From Occallatibacter sp. (lineage in GTDB: Bacteria; Acidobacteriota; Terriglobia; Terriglobales; Acidobacteriaceae): a stretch of 64,000 bases of DNA. The notes below the pieces were generated by a model, which worked only from the letters and a program-made list of their open reading frames with translations, was not told where the DNA came from and ran no database searches. Where the stretch lies: contig JARLFZ010000004.1 of assembly GCA_031296305.1 (NCBI GenBank), forward strand, positions 1 to 64,000, in the 5' to 3' direction. This document shows, in pieces, positions 19,746 through 29,832 of this stretch (the first letter of the stretch is position 1; each line of letters starts with the position of its first letter). The position numbers and the translations under genes were made by a program.

Positions 19746-21017
19746 ATGAAAACGCGGATGGGACCTGAAGAAGCGCTACGCTGCTCGTTCTGCCATAAGT
19801 CGCAGGACGCCGTAGCCAAATTGATCTCGTCGCCCAGCGACTATCCCCGCGCCTACATCTGCGATGAGTGCGTTGCCGTCTGCAACTCCATTCTCGAGGA
19901 TGATCGCAGCGGTGAAGCTCCCGCCACTACCGCCGGCCATCTCCCCAAGCCGACAGAGGTCAAGAGCTTCCTCGACGATTTCGTGATCGGTCAGGATCAG
20001 ACCAAAAAGAAGCTCGCCGTCGCTGTTTACAACCACTACAAGCGCATCCAGATGAACAAGGTGCGCTCGAACGAAGTGGAACTGGCCAAGTCGAACATCC
20101 TGCTCATCGGCCCCACCGGAAGCGGCAAGACGTTGCTGGCGCACACCCTGGCCAAGATGCTGGATGTGCCGTTCGCGATTGTGGACGCGACCACGCTTAC
20201 CGAGGCCGGATACGTTGGCGAGGATGTGGAAAACATTATTCTCAAGCTGCTGCAAGCCGCCGACGGCGACGTGACCAGAGCGCAGCAGGGCATCATTTAC
20301 ATCGACGAGATCGACAAGATCGGCCGCAAGGACGAAAACCCGTCGATTACGCGCGACGTTTCCGGCGAGGGCGTGCAGCAGGCGCTGCTCAAGATTCTTG
20401 AGGGCACCGTAGCCAACGTGCCTCCGCAGGGCGGGCGCAAGCATCCGCACCAGGAATTCACCGCTGTCGACACCACCAACATTCTCTTCATCTGCGGCGG
20501 CGCTTTTGTGGGTCTGGAGCGGGTGGTAGGACGCCGCGTGGGTAAGAAGGCGCTCGGCTTCCGCACCGTCGACGCCGAAGCCGACGAGGCCGCCACGCGC
20601 TCGCATCGCGACACCGAGTTGCTGCGTCAGACCGAGCCACAGGACCTGATCAAGTACGGACTGATTCCCGAGTTTGTGGGCCGCCTGCCGGTAATGGGCG
20701 TGCTCGACGAGCTTGACGAGCCCGCGCTCATCGAGATCCTCACCAAGCCGCGCAATGCCATTCTCAAGCAATACCAGCGCCTCTTCGAGTACGAGAACGT
20801 GCGTCTGCACTTTACCCACGAAGCGGCATGCGCCATCGCCCGCGAAGCCCTGGCCCGCAAGGTGGGCGCGCGCGGACTGCGCATGATTCTCGAAGAGCTG
20901 ATGCTCGACCTGATGTACCACCTGCCCTCGAACAAGCGCGTGCGCGATCTCGAGATCACCAAGGACATGGTGGAGCGTAGAGATCTCTCGCTGTGCCTGC
21001 TGGAAAAAGCCGGCTGA
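19746..21017 (+). CDS. clpX: ATP-dependent Clp protease ATP-binding subunit ClpX
   Basis: A 423-residue AAA+ unfoldase. The N-terminal zinc-binding domain has Cys13, Cys16, Cys39 and Cys42, the P-loop GPTGSGKT is at 122-129, and [10 protein letters not shown] (Walker B) follows. A GYVGEDVE pore loop is intact. All features are canonical; ClpX recognises tagged or damaged proteins and feeds them to ClpP. It is followed by a strong hairpin, so the tig-clpP-clpX unit probably ends here. Confidence 0.97.
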   Translation: MKTRMGPEEALRCSFCHKSQDAVAKLISSPSDYPRAYICDECVAVCNSILEDDRSGEAPATTAGHLPKPTEVKSFLDDFVIGQDQTKKKLAVAVYNHYKRIQMNKVRSNEVELAKSNILLIGPTGSGKTLLAHTLAKMLDVPFAIVDATTLTEAGYVGEDVENIILKLLQAADGDVTRAQQGIIYIDEIDKIGRKDENPSITRDVSGEGVQQALLKILEGTVANVPPQGGRKHPHQEFTAVDTTNILFICGGAFVGLERVVGRRVGKKALGFRTVDAEADEAATRSHRDTELLRQTEPQDLIKYGLIPEFVGRLPVMGVLDELDEPALIEILTKPRNAILKQYQRLFEYENVRLHFTHEAACAIAREALARKVGARGLRMILEELMLDLMYHLPSNKRVRDLEITKDMVERRDLSLCLLEKAG

Positions 21018-21041
21018 TTCACCGATACAATCCAACGCATA

Positions 21042-21075
21042 CGTGGCCCGGGTCTCAATCGAGATCCGGGCCACG
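21042..21075 (+). terminator. Strong hairpin terminator after clpX
   Basis: A 15-pair stem (CGTGGCCCGGGTCTC at 21042-21056 with its complement at 21061-21075, one G-T pair) closes a 4-base loop 25 bases after the clpX stop. Only a short T run follows, but the stem is very stable. It would also serve the convergent minus-strand gene. Confidence 0.6.
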
Positions 21076-21135
21076 CAGTTTAGGTGAGGGCAATCCAGTA
21101 GCCGCATATTTCACTGGGGTTGTCATTCCCCAGGA

Positions 21136-21792
21136 TCAGCGGCGTTCGCCATCTTCCCGAAAGTGAGAGAATGCCAAATCGTAGCCGCGGCGGAAGCCTT
21201 CGCGGTAAGCATCGCGATCACGTGAGCGCACCGGGGGATGGCGGAATCCCCCTGTTCTTTCCGCATTCGGGGGACGGCGATTTTCAAAATCGGCCCGGCC
21301 GGCCTGGACGCCATCCATGAATCCTTGCCGCTGAATATCGCGGAACTCCTGCGGAGGCGCATCCCAGCCGCCGCGATCATGATCTGGGTGGTCCGGTCCA
21401 TATCCTTGCGGGGGGCCCGGGGGCGGGCCGTTCTGGTTCATCGGCATGGGGCCTGGTCCCATGCCTTCCCTGAAGTGAGCGAAAGCCGCTTCGTAGCCGC
21501 GGCGGAAGCCTTCGCGGTAGTCGTCGCGGGCGGGCCCGGGCACCGGTGGATTGCGGAACTCCATGACCGCGTCCACGTTCGGGGGGCGTCGGCTTTCAAA
21601 GTCTCTACGGCCGGCTTGGACGCCATCCTGAAATCCTCGCCGTTGAATATCGCGGAACTCCTGAGGGGGCGCATCCCAGCCGCCGCGATCATGGTCTGGG
21701 CGGTCCGAGGGCGGGCCGTTTTGGGCAGTGAGCAGGACGGGGGTTCCCAGGGCGAGCACAAGCGCTGGAAGGGCGAGTCGAATAAGCTTCAT
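21136..21792 (-). CDS. Secreted protein made of two tandem 76-residue repeats
   Basis: A 218-residue exported protein of unknown function. A Sec signal (residues 1-24) is followed by two near-identical repeats, residues 34-109 and 138-213, joined by a Pro/Gly/Met/Gln-rich linker. Each repeat has the blocks DHDRGGWDAPPQEFRDIQ, GFxDGVQAGRxDFExRRPPN and YREGFRRGYxxAFxHFRE, i.e. a repeating Gly-aromatic-x-x-Gly pattern with many Arg and Asp. GGAGGA lies 9 bases before ATG 21792; the ORF is open further upstream but the signal peptide fixes this start. It sits between clpX and lon, convergent with clpX. No enzymatic motif is visible; a structural or nucleic-acid/polyanion-binding role would fit the composition but is a guess. 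Confidence 0.75.
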   Translation of the reverse strand: MKLIRLALPALVLALGTPVLLTAQNGPPSDRPDHDRGGWDAPPQEFRDIQRRGFQDGVQAGRRDFESRRPPNVDAVMEFRNPPVPGPARDDYREGFRRGYEAAFAHFREGMGPGPMPMNQNGPPPGPPQGYGPDHPDHDRGGWDAPPQEFRDIQRQGFMDGVQAGRADFENRRPPNAERTGGFRHPPVRSRDRDAYREGFRRGYDLAFSHFREDGERR

Positions 21793-22286
21793 TGATAGAT
21801 TCCTCCGTGCAGTTCGAGCACAACTCAATGAGATGCAACAACCCCATTGGTGCGCTGTTCAAAAGTGAACCATTGCGAGAGCTGGCAACTAGTTATCCTG
21901 CAATCATAGTTTCTTTCTGCCATTTTTGACTTCAGCGTCGACATGCACCCTGAGTCGGGTACCAATACGTTCACGTTGTGGCAGCGCGCCCTGCTGCCGC
22001 TTGCGGTCGTGCTTGCTCGAGAAGGCCCGGTAAGATCGCACAAATAGTTTCCGGAAAGCCCTTTCTGCCATGCGGCGCGAGGGGCTTTTGCATGCGCCGG
22101 CGGCACGCGCGAATGACTAAGGTCATGCAGAATGTTCTGCAAGCGCAAGATTTTTCCGTTTTCGCAGGTCGCGCGTAACCTCCCTCTCGTTCCCCGGAGG
22201 CCGGTTGGCTGTACAATCCCTACATGACCCGCGTCCAGACTCGAATCCTGAGGGTGGCCGCGGGCGTCTAATATTGAGACGAGCCG
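21793..22286. other. 494-base divergent region before lon, with an orphan terminator-like hairpin
   Basis: No protein gene could be supported. AAAGCCC (22055-22061) pairs with GGGCTTT (22082-22088), followed by one more T, giving a terminator-like hairpin on the plus strand about 200 bases before lon. It could end a small RNA or attenuate lon, or be chance. TACAAT at about 22213 could be a -10 for lon but lacks a matching -35. Confidence 0.4.
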
Positions 22287-24695
22287 ATGACTGTGCCCCG
22301 CGACAAAAACGAGCCGCGCAAGTTGCCCATGATGCCCATCCGCGATATGGTCATCTTTCCCTACATGATGACCCCGTTCGTAGTGGGCCGGGAGTCGAGC
22401 GTGCGCGCCCTCGAAGAGGCCCTCACCGGGGACCGCAAGATTTTTCTCGCCACGCAGCACGACGCCTCCATCGACGAGCCCAAGGCGCGGGACATCTTCC
22501 AGGTCGGGTCAATCTGCAATATTGTCCAGAGCGTCAAGATGCCCGACGGCAACATCAAGGTGCTGGTAGAAGGCGTGGAGCGCGCCAAATCCCTTGAGGT
22601 GACCGACCGCGACGGGTTCTTTGTAGCCACGGTGCGCACCGGCAAGCGCGAGTTCGAAATGACGCCGGCCACCGAGCAACTGATGCAGCGCGTGACCGCA
22701 CTATTTGAGAACTACGTCAAGCTGCAGCAGTCGCTGAACTATGAGACCATCATCGCCACGGTGCGAATGGATGAGCCCGCCAAGCTCTCTGACACCATTG
22801 CCGCGAATTTGCAGGTAGGCATCGAGGAGAAGCAGGAGTTGCTTGCGATCTTCGACCCCGCGTCGCGGCTGGCGCGGCTGGCCGACATGCTGGATGTGGA
22901 AATCGAGAAGCTGGACCTCGACCGCAACATCCAGTCGCGCGTAAAGCGCCAAATGGAGCGCGCGCAAAAAGAGTATTACCTCAACGAGAAAATCAAGGCC
23001 ATCCAAAAGGAACTGGGCCGCGGCGAGAAAAGCGAGTACGACGAGCTGCGCAAAAAGATAGAAGCCGCGGGCATGCCCAAAGACGTTTTGGAAAAGTGCG
23101 TTCAGGAGCTGAAGAAGCTCGAAGCCATGCCGCCCATGTCGGCCGAGTCGACCGTGAGCCGCAACTACATCGACTGGCTGCTGGCGGTGCCCTGGAAGAA
23201 AAAATCGAAGGAGACGCGGTCGGTCGATTACGCCGAAAAAGTTTTGAACACCGACCACTACGGCCTGGAAAAGATCAAGGAGAGGATCCTGGAATTTCTC
23301 GCCGTGCGGCAACTCGTCAAAAATCCCAAAGGCTCGATCCTGTGTTTCGTCGGGCCTCCGGGCGTAGGCAAAACCTCGCTCGGCATGTCCATCGCCAAGG
23401 CGACGGGCCGCAAGTTCGTGCGCTTGTCATTGGGCGGCGTGCATGACGAGGCCGAGATTCGCGGCCATCGGCGCACTTACATTGGCGCCATGCCCGGCCA
23501 GATCATCCAGCACATGAAGCGCGCGGGGACGAAAAATCCCGTGTTCCTGCTCGATGAAGTGGACAAGATTTCCTCGGACTTTCGCGGCGACCCGGCATCG
23601 GCGCTGCTTGAAGTGCTCGACCCCGAGCAGAACGTGACCTTCCAGGATCACTACCTCGACGTGGACTACGATTTGTCGCAGGTGCTCTTCGTCGCGACCG
23701 CCAATGTGATGCACACCATTCCGGCGGCGCTACAGGACCGCATGGAAGTTCTCCGCCTGCAAGGCTACACGGAGCAGGAAAAGCTGGAAATCGCGCGCCA
23801 GTATCTCGTCAAGAAGCAGCGCGAGCAGACCGGCCTGAGCGAGAAAAATATCGTCTTCAAAGACGATGCGATTCTGGAAATCATTCGCTACTACACGCGC
23901 GAAGCCGGAGTGCGCAACCTGGAACGCGAGATCGGCAACCTGTGCCGCAAGGTGGCGCGCAAGGTAGTGAAGGCGGGAGCCAAGCATAAGGAAGAGATCA
24001 GTGCGGCGAACATCGCTGATTTTCTCGGTGTGCCCAAGTACCGCGACTCCGAAGCGCATGAAAAGAGCGAAGTCGGGCTGGTCACCGGCCTGGCGTGGAC
24101 CGAAGTGGGCGGCAGCATTCTGACCACAGAAGTTCAGGTGCTCGACGGCAAGGGCAAGCTCACCATCACCGGCCAGTTGGGCGACGTGATGCAGGAGTCG
24201 GCGCAGGCGGCGCTGGCCTACATTCGCAGCAAGGCGCATGCGCTGGGGCTTTCGCGTGAGTTTTACCGCAGCATGGACATCCACCTGCACGTGCCCGAGG
24301 GCGCGATTCCCAAGGACGGCCCTTCGGCCGGCATCACCATGGCCACGGCGCTGGCGAGCGCTCTGGCGAAAATTCCTGTGCGGCGCGACGTTGCCATGAC
24401 CGGCGAGATTACGCTGCGCGGCAAGGTGCTGCCCATCGGCGGGCTCAAAGAAAAATTACTGGCCGCGCTGCGCGCCGGAATCTTCGAAACCATTCTGCCG
24501 CGCGCCAACGAAAAAGATCTCTCCGAGCTGCCCGACAACATCAAGAGCGCCATGAAGCTGCACTTTGTAGACACGATGGACGAAGTGCTGGCGCTGGCCC
24601 TGGAGCGTCCGCTGCCCGCGCCGCTGCCCGACGAGACCAAGACCCTCGCGACGGTGCCGGGCGAAGTCACCGGCAATCTTCCCGCACCGCAGTAG
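22287..24695 (+). CDS. lon: ATP-dependent protease Lon
   Basis: An 802-residue AAA+ serine protease of the LonA type. The N-terminal LON substrate-binding domain starts [19 protein letters not shown], the P-loop GPPGVGKT is at 356-363, and the protease domain carries the Ser680-Lys723 dyad (PKDGPSAG and GGLKEKLL). It degrades misfolded and regulatory proteins in the cytoplasm. Downstream of tig-clpP-clpX, a frequent bacterial neighbourhood, but here separated from it by the repeat-protein gene and its own leader. The ribosome-binding site is weak, yet the N-terminus matches the family. Confidence 0.97.
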   Translation: MTVPRDKNEPRKLPMMPIRDMVIFPYMMTPFVVGRESSVRALEEALTGDRKIFLATQHDASIDEPKARDIFQVGSICNIVQSVKMPDGNIKVLVEGVERAKSLEVTDRDGFFVATVRTGKREFEMTPATEQLMQRVTALFENYVKLQQSLNYETIIATVRMDEPAKLSDTIAANLQVGIEEKQELLAIFDPASRLARLADMLDVEIEKLDLDRNIQSRVKRQMERAQKEYYLNEKIKAIQKELGRGEKSEYDELRKKIEAAGMPKDVLEKCVQELKKLEAMPPMSAESTVSRNYIDWLLAVPWKKKSKETRSVDYAEKVLNTDHYGLEKIKERILEFLAVRQLVKNPKGSILCFVGPPGVGKTSLGMSIAKATGRKFVRLSLGGVHDEAEIRGHRRTYIGAMPGQIIQHMKRAGTKNPVFLLDEVDKISSDFRGDPASALLEVLDPEQNVTFQDHYLDVDYDLSQVLFVATANVMHTIPAALQDRMEVLRLQGYTEQEKLEIARQYLVKKQREQTGLSEKNIVFKDDAILEIIRYYTREAGVRNLEREIGNLCRKVARKVVKAGAKHKEEISAANIADFLGVPKYRDSEAHEKSEVGLVTGLAWTEVGGSILTTEVQVLDGKGKLTITGQLGDVMQESAQAALAYIRSKAHALGLSREFYRSMDIHLHVPEGAIPKDGPSAGITMATALASALAKIPVRRDVAMTGEITLRGKVLPIGGLKEKLLAALRAGIFETILPRANEKDLSELPDNIKSAMKLHFVDTMDEVLALALERPLPAPLPDETKTLATVPGEVTGNLPAPQ

Positions 24696-24733
24696 ACGGC
24701 CATTCGCGCCTGCACCCCACTTGAAAACTGTTT

Positions 24734-24753
24734 CAGGCAAACGGCATTGCCTG
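24734..24753 (+). terminator. Hairpin after lon
   Basis: CAGGCAA-ACGGCA-TTGCCTG forms a perfect 7-pair stem 39 bases after the lon stop. No T run follows directly, so it is a weak terminator candidate. Confidence 0.4.
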
Positions 24754-24828
24754 TGCCCCCGAAATCATTTTCTGGTGGAATAACGGCACGCCGGGTACAC
24801 TTGTCCCGACGTTTCAGTCGAGGTGTAC

Positions 24829-27090
24829 ATGCTCAGCCGCCGCAAATTCCTGAAGACCGGCCTCACCACCGGGGCCGCAGCCATTCCGCTGGCCTCAGTT
24901 CTCGACGCCGCGCAGCAGCCCGCCCACGATGCCGCGATGCCAGCTCCGTCGATCCCTGCATACCAGCTAGTCGCTATGCCCGCGCGCCTGCCGCAGCCCG
25001 TCGCCGCCGCCGAGCCGTGGCAAAACAGAGTCCGCCGCGTGGGCCAGACCAACATGACCGAGCACGACCCCGCGGTAATGAATGTGGAGGAGTGGGCCGA
25101 CTACTGGCACTCGTGCAAGGTCGACGTTGTGTTTGTCAGCGTCACAGGCATCCTGGCTTTTTATCCTTCCAAGGTGCCGTTTCACCGGCACGGGAAGTTC
25201 CTCAATGGCCGCGACTTTTTCGGCGAGTGCGCGGCGGCAGCAAAAAAGCGCGGCATGCGCGTGGTGGCGCGCATGAGTCCCGACCTGAACTGGGGCGATG
25301 CGCTGGCCGCGCACCCGGAGTGGGCGATGCGCCACAAAGACGGCTCCGTGCAATTCAGCACGGAGGAGCCGCGCCTCTTCAAGACCTGCATGTTCTCAAG
25401 CTACATGGATGATTACGTGCCTGCCGTGATGCGCGAGATCAATTCTCTTTATGACGTCGATTGCTTTTACACCAACGGATGGCCGCCGATTGGCATGCTG
25501 CCCGAGTGTTATTGCGCGATTTGCAGCAAGCTGCCGGCCAGTGGCACGCTGGCCTACTGGCGCGCCTTCAACGATCGCGCACTGAGCTTGTGGAAGCGCT
25601 ACGACTCGATCGCCAAGGAGAAGAAGGCCGACAGTTTCTTCTTTGCCAACTCGGGCGGAAATGTACACGCCAGCGTGAACCTCGATCAGTTGGGCAAAAC
25701 CATCGCGTGGTTCCAGGCCGACAACCAGGGACGCACCTACGACGAGCCCGCGGTGTGGGGATGCAGCTTGCAGGGCCGCGTGTGCAGCGCGGTGCTCGAT
25801 GGAAAATTTGCCGCGAACGTCACGGCAGCCTACTCCACCGGCACCCCCGGATGGCGCAATTTGTCCAAGTCTCCAGATGAAACGCGCATGTGGCTGAACG
25901 AGACCGTGGCCAGCGGCATGGCGCCCTACAACCATTTTGTCGGTGCGGAAAAGGGGTTCTGCGAGGACCGCCGCTGGCAGAAGGTGGGTGAGGAGTACTT
26001 CCAATGGACGGCGCGTCATGACGCGCACCTGGCCGCGCGGCGCTCCGTTGCCAACATCGGCGTAGTGATGGGCCAGAGCACGCAACTGCTTTATCCCGGC
26101 CCGGCCACCGCCCGCGTGCGCACGTATATGCGCGAGACGACGCAAGGACTCTACGACGCGCTGCTCCGAGGCCGCTTCGCCTTCGACTACGTTCATGAGG
26201 ACCGGCTGGAGCCGGAGCGCCTGAAGAAATACCGTGCACTGTTGCTGCCGAATATTGCGATGCTTAGCGACCGGCAGTGTGAGCAATTGCGCGCGTATGT
26301 GCGCGGCGGCGGCTCGCTCGTGGCGAGCTTTGAGACCAGCCTGTACGACGAAAACCTGAACCCGCGCACAGATTTCGGGCTCGGCGATCTTTTCGGCGTA
26401 TCGCGCGCAGGCGACGTCGTAGGCACCAACGGCAATCCCTACTACGCGCGCATTGCGGCGTTACAAGCGGCGCATCCAATATTAGAGAGCTTCAGCGAAA
26501 CCAACTGGCTGGCCGGCGCGCAAAATCGCCTGCCGCTCAAGCCGGTTGCGAATCCGGTGCTGACCGTGGTGCCGGGCTTCGTGCGCTATCCGCCAGAGCT
26601 CGCCTATCCGCCGATTTCAGAAACCGACGAGCCGGCCGTGGTGCTGCGCGAAGAAGGCACAAGCCGGCTGGCATGGTTCGCCGGTGACGTGGAACGCACG
26701 TATTGGCTCACGGATCACGGCGATTTGCTGCGCCTGATCGACAACACGATTCGCTGGGTCACCCGGGACGAGCGCATGGTGAGCGTGGACGGGCCGGGCT
26801 ACATCGAGCTTTTCTGCTGGGAGACCGCACCGGGATACGCCGTGCACCTGCTCAACTACTCGAACGCAAACGCATTTCACGGCTGGATGCAATCAGTGGA
26901 GCCGCTGGGGCCGCAGCACGTGAGCATGAAGTTACCCGCGGGGGTCCATGTGCAGTCGGTCGAGCTCTTGAGAGCGGAGAGACAGGTGCCATTCAAATAC
27001 GATCACCAACTGCTGCAGTTCACGGTTCCGGAAGTGAGCGACTACGAAGTGGCGGCAATCACGGCCGTTTCGGGTGTAGTTTGGGAGTAA
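24829..27090 (+). CDS. Tat-exported glycosidase-like protein (beta-galactosidase trimerisation-type domain)
   Basis: A 753-residue periplasmic or secreted protein. It opens with a twin-arginine signal ([10 protein letters not shown]). Residues about 70-400 read as a TIM-barrel glycosidase: [29 protein letters not shown] and CFYTNGWPP are barrel strands. Residues about 430-530 resemble the GATase-like trimerisation domain of GH42-type beta-galactosidases ([36 protein letters not shown]). GAGG stands 5 bases before ATG 24829; a GTG six bases earlier is an alternative. The catalytic acids were not assigned and the family number is uncertain. Its stop codon is part of a GGGAGTA repeat word. Confidence 0.7.
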   Translation: MLSRRKFLKTGLTTGAAAIPLASVLDAAQQPAHDAAMPAPSIPAYQLVAMPARLPQPVAAAEPWQNRVRRVGQTNMTEHDPAVMNVEEWADYWHSCKVDVVFVSVTGILAFYPSKVPFHRHGKFLNGRDFFGECAAAAKKRGMRVVARMSPDLNWGDALAAHPEWAMRHKDGSVQFSTEEPRLFKTCMFSSYMDDYVPAVMREINSLYDVDCFYTNGWPPIGMLPECYCAICSKLPASGTLAYWRAFNDRALSLWKRYDSIAKEKKADSFFFANSGGNVHASVNLDQLGKTIAWFQADNQGRTYDEPAVWGCSLQGRVCSAVLDGKFAANVTAAYSTGTPGWRNLSKSPDETRMWLNETVASGMAPYNHFVGAEKGFCEDRRWQKVGEEYFQWTARHDAHLAARRSVANIGVVMGQSTQLLYPGPATARVRTYMRETTQGLYDALLRGRFAFDYVHEDRLEPERLKKYRALLLPNIAMLSDRQCEQLRAYVRGGGSLVASFETSLYDENLNPRTDFGLGDLFGVSRAGDVVGTNGNPYYARIAALQAAHPILESFSETNWLAGAQNRLPLKPVANPVLTVVPGFVRYPPELAYPPISETDEPAVVLREEGTSRLAWFAGDVERTYWLTDHGDLLRLIDNTIRWVTRDERMVSVDGPGYIELFCWETAPGYAVHLLNYSNANAFHGWMQSVEPLGPQHVSMKLPAGVHVQSVELLRAERQVPFKYDHQLLQFTVPEVSDYEVAAITAVSGVVWE

Positions 27091-27110
27091 GCGCAGGCGA
27101 ATCCGCAGAT

Positions 27111-27148
27111 TTCTACTCCGTGCTCCCTATTCCTTAGTCCCTAGTTTT
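27111..27148. repeat. CTACTCC / CCTATTCC / TAGTCCC word repeat between convergent genes
   Basis: The run TTCTACTCC, CTCCCTATTCC, TTAGTCCCTAG lies in the 36-base gap between two convergent genes and extends into the minus-strand one, where it writes the last codons (GTKE) and the TAG stop of the glycosyltransferase. Together with GGGAGTAA at the end of the plus-strand gene it can form an inverted pair. Confidence 0.6.
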
Positions 27149-28398
27149 TCCAGAGCGTCGCACGCGGTTTTCACGCCGTTTTCGCGAGCCACTTCTTCGG
27201 CCGCAATGCGTGCCTGCTCCGCATACTCCGGATCGGCGAGCAGGTCACGCACCCGCCGCGCCACGCGCCACGGCTTGTATTGCGAGCGCTGGATGACGCG
27301 CGCCACGCCGATGCGCTTCATGCGCCGCGCGTTGTCGGGCTGGTCGTGTGAGTAGGGCATGATGAGCATGGGCCGGCCGGCGCGCAAACACTGAGCCGTC
27401 GTTCCCACGCCACCCTGATGCACCACCAGCGCGGCGCGCGGAAACAGTCCCGAGTAGGGTGCGTACTCCGCCAGGCAAATCGAATCGGGCAGTTCTTGAT
27501 TCGGACGATTGCGCGGATCTGTGCCGACCAACAGCACCGCGCGCACGCCCAGCTTCTTTGCCGCGTGCGCCGACAGCTCGTAAAAATCTCCCGCGGCCAG
27601 CACGGCGGCTGATCCCAGCGTGAACACCACCGGCGGCTCACCCGCTGCGAGAAACTCATCAAGCTGCGCCGGCAGCGCTGCATTGCCCGCATCGGCATCG
27701 TAAAAACAAAATCCTGTGATGAGCGTAGATGCCGGCCAATCCTTCTGCTCGGTGCCGAGCACCCGCGAAAAGAGTGCCAGCACAAGGTTGGGCGAGTGCT
27801 TGGCATCGAAGATAGGGTTCTTGCCCGGCGGTAATCCCAGCTCGCGACGCAGCTCGTAGATCGGCTCAGGCCATTTGCGCGTGACGAAGCGCGCCAGGCG
27901 GCGCATCGCGCGTCCCATGCCCGGAGCTTTATCGGCGCGGGCCAGCCGGGGATAGGGGGGCAGCACCGGAGGATCGAATGCAGAGAAAAACGAGAACGGC
28001 GCCAGCACATAGCTCGCCCAGGGAATGCCCGTAACTTCAGCGACAATGGGCCCCGCGTAGTTGAGTTCGCCGAGAAGCAGCAGGTCCGCACGCGCGGGTT
28101 TGGTGGCCGCGTCCAGCAGGTCCTCGTAAGTCTGGCGCAGCACCGGAAACAGAAATTCGCGCAGCCCCGTCTCCGTGCCCTTCTTCACGTCGTAAATCAT
28201 CTCCACGAGTTTGGTGTTGGTGGGGTCGATGTCGGGCCGGAGCTCGCGAAACTCCAGGCCCAGCGGCGCAATCTTCGGCCGGTAAACGTTAGGCAGCGCC
28301 ATCACCGGCGCATGGCCGCGGCGCTTGAGCTCCAGCGCAATGGAAATCAGTGGATTGATGTCCCCCAACGTGCCGATGTTCGACAGAACAATGCGCAA
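27127..28398 (-). CDS. UDP-glycosyltransferase-like (GT1, MGT type) protein
   Basis: A 423-residue GT-B-fold glycosyltransferase. The N-terminal acceptor domain opens RIVLSNIGTLGDINPLISIALELKRRGH, the classic GT1 opening, and the C-terminal donor site carries VVHQGGVGTTAQCLRAGRP with PYSHDQPDNA, equivalent to the sugar-nucleotide signature of macrolide and sterol glycosyltransferases. It probably transfers a sugar from a nucleotide to a lipid or small-molecule acceptor in the cytoplasm. The last residues come from an intergenic repeat. The acceptor cannot be predicted from context. Confidence 0.88.
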   Translation of the reverse strand: MRIVLSNIGTLGDINPLISIALELKRRGHAPVMALPNVYRPKIAPLGLEFRELRPDIDPTNTKLVEMIYDVKKGTETGLREFLFPVLRQTYEDLLDAATKPARADLLLLGELNYAGPIVAEVTGIPWASYVLAPFSFFSAFDPPVLPPYPRLARADKAPGMGRAMRRLARFVTRKWPEPIYELRRELGLPPGKNPIFDAKHSPNLVLALFSRVLGTEQKDWPASTLITGFCFYDADAGNAALPAQLDEFLAAGEPPVVFTLGSAAVLAAGDFYELSAHAAKKLGVRAVLLVGTDPRNRPNQELPDSICLAEYAPYSGLFPRAALVVHQGGVGTTAQCLRAGRPMLIMPYSHDQPDNARRMKRIGVARVIQRSQYKPWRVARRVRDLLADPEYAEQARIAAEEVARENGVKTACDALEKLGTKE

Positions 28399-28478
28399 TT
28401 CCGGCTCCCCCGATGCTTGAATGAGCTGCAGCTATGAGAGTAATGCATAGGAACCGCAAAACACGGAGCAGCCGTCTC

Positions 28479-29420
28479 TCACTTGGTACCAGCGGGCGGA
28501 GCATACGCGCAGGCCGCCGGGGGGTCCTTCAACGTCGGCCCCAGATCCGCCCAGTACGGGCTCTTTTTCAGCAGCGAGCAGAAATCTTCGAGCGAAGCGA
28601 ACGGCTTCTGCTGCGCCTCGGGCCCCACTGCATCCACAAACTTCCACGCCAGATCCGAGTGGCCTGTATAGATCAGGTCGAGTACCACGCCCCACATCGC
28701 GTGGCCTATCTCGTCGACAGCGCCATCATGCACTGCCTTTTGCGCGGTGCTCAACTCCTTGTTCCACGCCGCTTGCTTCGGCGCGGGCGTCTGCATCTTG
28801 TCGAAAGCAACGTGATAGGCTCCGCCGTTGGCGTCGTCCACAAAGCGCAAAATCACGTCCTCTGAAGGTGAGCACGCAAAACATGTGGGCCAGTACCGGA
28901 ACGTCCAATCTGCAGTGTAGTAATAATATTTCCGATCCTTCCCATCGCGCGCAAAGTGCGCTATGTCGTCATCGGCATCGTTCAGCCGGGCCACAAGCCG
29001 CACCTCCGGAGCCAGCTCGTAGACGTAGTGCAACGTGCAGCAATGCCCTCCCCCGGTAAACTGCGAAACGATCAAGTCCGGATGCCCGCGCCCCGTCACG
29101 TCTGCGCCGTTGGCGATCTGAGGAATGTCGCCTGAGCCGGTCTGCCCCAGCGTCAGCCTTCCCCCGCCTCCTATCGTGCCGCGATACATTACTTTGGTTC
29201 CGCTCGTCACCTGAAGACAGTCGGCGGTTTCGGAGGAAAAGGCCGAAATCTTCAACTGACCCACGGTTACTGTGCTGTTCAGGTATTGTGCCGTGCACAC
29301 GGGCGCCGTATCGCCGCTCGGCTGCTGCTGTGCAAACAGCTCGCCGGGCGCGGCCATCAACGCCACTGCGAACGCAGTCGCCCACCTGCGACGCGTGCCC
29401 GTTTGAATTTGCCAGCTCAT
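28479..29420 (-). CDS. Exported protein of unknown function with an FG-GAP-like motif
   Basis: A 313-residue protein not recognised as a named family. Start ATG 29420 places a signal peptide (residues 1-30, RRRWATAFAVALMAAPGELFAQQ) at the N-terminus; the frame is open further upstream. The mature part has paired cysteines (FTGGGHCCTLHYVYEL, WPTCFACSP) and the segment IANGADVTGRGHPDLIV, which resembles the repeats of FG-GAP/VCBS beta-propellers. The C-terminus has a proline-rich end. It lies 80 bases upstream of the glycosyltransferase on the same strand, so the two may be co-transcribed. No function is proposed. Confidence 0.65.
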   Translation of the reverse strand: MSWQIQTGTRRRWATAFAVALMAAPGELFAQQQPSGDTAPVCTAQYLNSTVTVGQLKISAFSSETADCLQVTSGTKVMYRGTIGGGGRLTLGQTGSGDIPQIANGADVTGRGHPDLIVSQFTGGGHCCTLHYVYELAPEVRLVARLNDADDDIAHFARDGKDRKYYYYTADWTFRYWPTCFACSPSEDVILRFVDDANGGAYHVAFDKMQTPAPKQAAWNKELSTAQKAVHDGAVDEIGHAMWGVVLDLIYTGHSDLAWKFVDAVGPEAQQKPFASLEDFCSLLKKSPYWADLGPTLKDPPAACAYAPPAGTK

Positions 29421-29606
29421 TATCGATGCACCCGCGTGTGCGACCAAGATAGCACTCTCCCCCCGCACCTTCGCCAGTCCCCTCGCCATCCCCGCCTTCC
29501 GAGGTTGTCTTTCTTCCTGGCTGGCCTCAGTTGGAGAACCGCTCCAGCCCGCGCCCTCCTCCCCAGCCCGGCATTCCCGTATAGTTTCTGTAGCAACTGC
29601 CTGCCG

Positions 29607-29738
29607 ATGAAACTCATCCTCATTGTCGTCGTGGTTCTGGTTCTCGCCGGCTCCCTGGTGGCCGACTACAAATGGCGCAAGTGGATGGCCGCCCGGCGCC
29701 GCGAACGCAACCAGCCAGACCCGCGGGCAGACCGCTAG
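29607..29738 (+). CDS. 43-residue single-pass membrane protein
   Basis: A tiny protein: Lys2, then a hydrophobic stretch (residues 3-19, LILIVVVVLVLAGSLVA), then a strongly basic tail (KWRKWMAARRRERNQ). It looks like a membrane-anchored micropeptide with the basic tail in the cytoplasm. The ATG at 29607 follows CTGCCTGCCG without a strong ribosome-binding site. The stop TAG is the first of a row of TAGTCCC words. Function unknown; the amino-acid pattern, not homology, supports it as real. Confidence 0.5.
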   Translation: MKLILIVVVVLVLAGSLVADYKWRKWMAARRRERNQPDPRADR

Positions 29739-29800
29739 TCCGTAGTCCCTCAGTCCCTTAGTCCCTCAGTCCCGCCGCCCGTTTTCCCTCGGTCCCTGTT
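29736..29800. repeat. TAGTCCC / CAGTCCC word repeat
   Basis: CTAGTCC, GTAGTCCCT, CAGTCCCT, TAGTCCCT, CAGTCCC, then CCCTCGGTCCCTG run in the gap before the DsbA-like gene. It starts at the stop codon of the 43-residue protein. The reverse-complement words (GGGACTAGGGACCAGGGAC) occur at 35.87 kb. Confidence 0.7.
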
Positions 29801-29832
29801 TACAATAGCTACAGGGAGCCGTCAAAACACCT

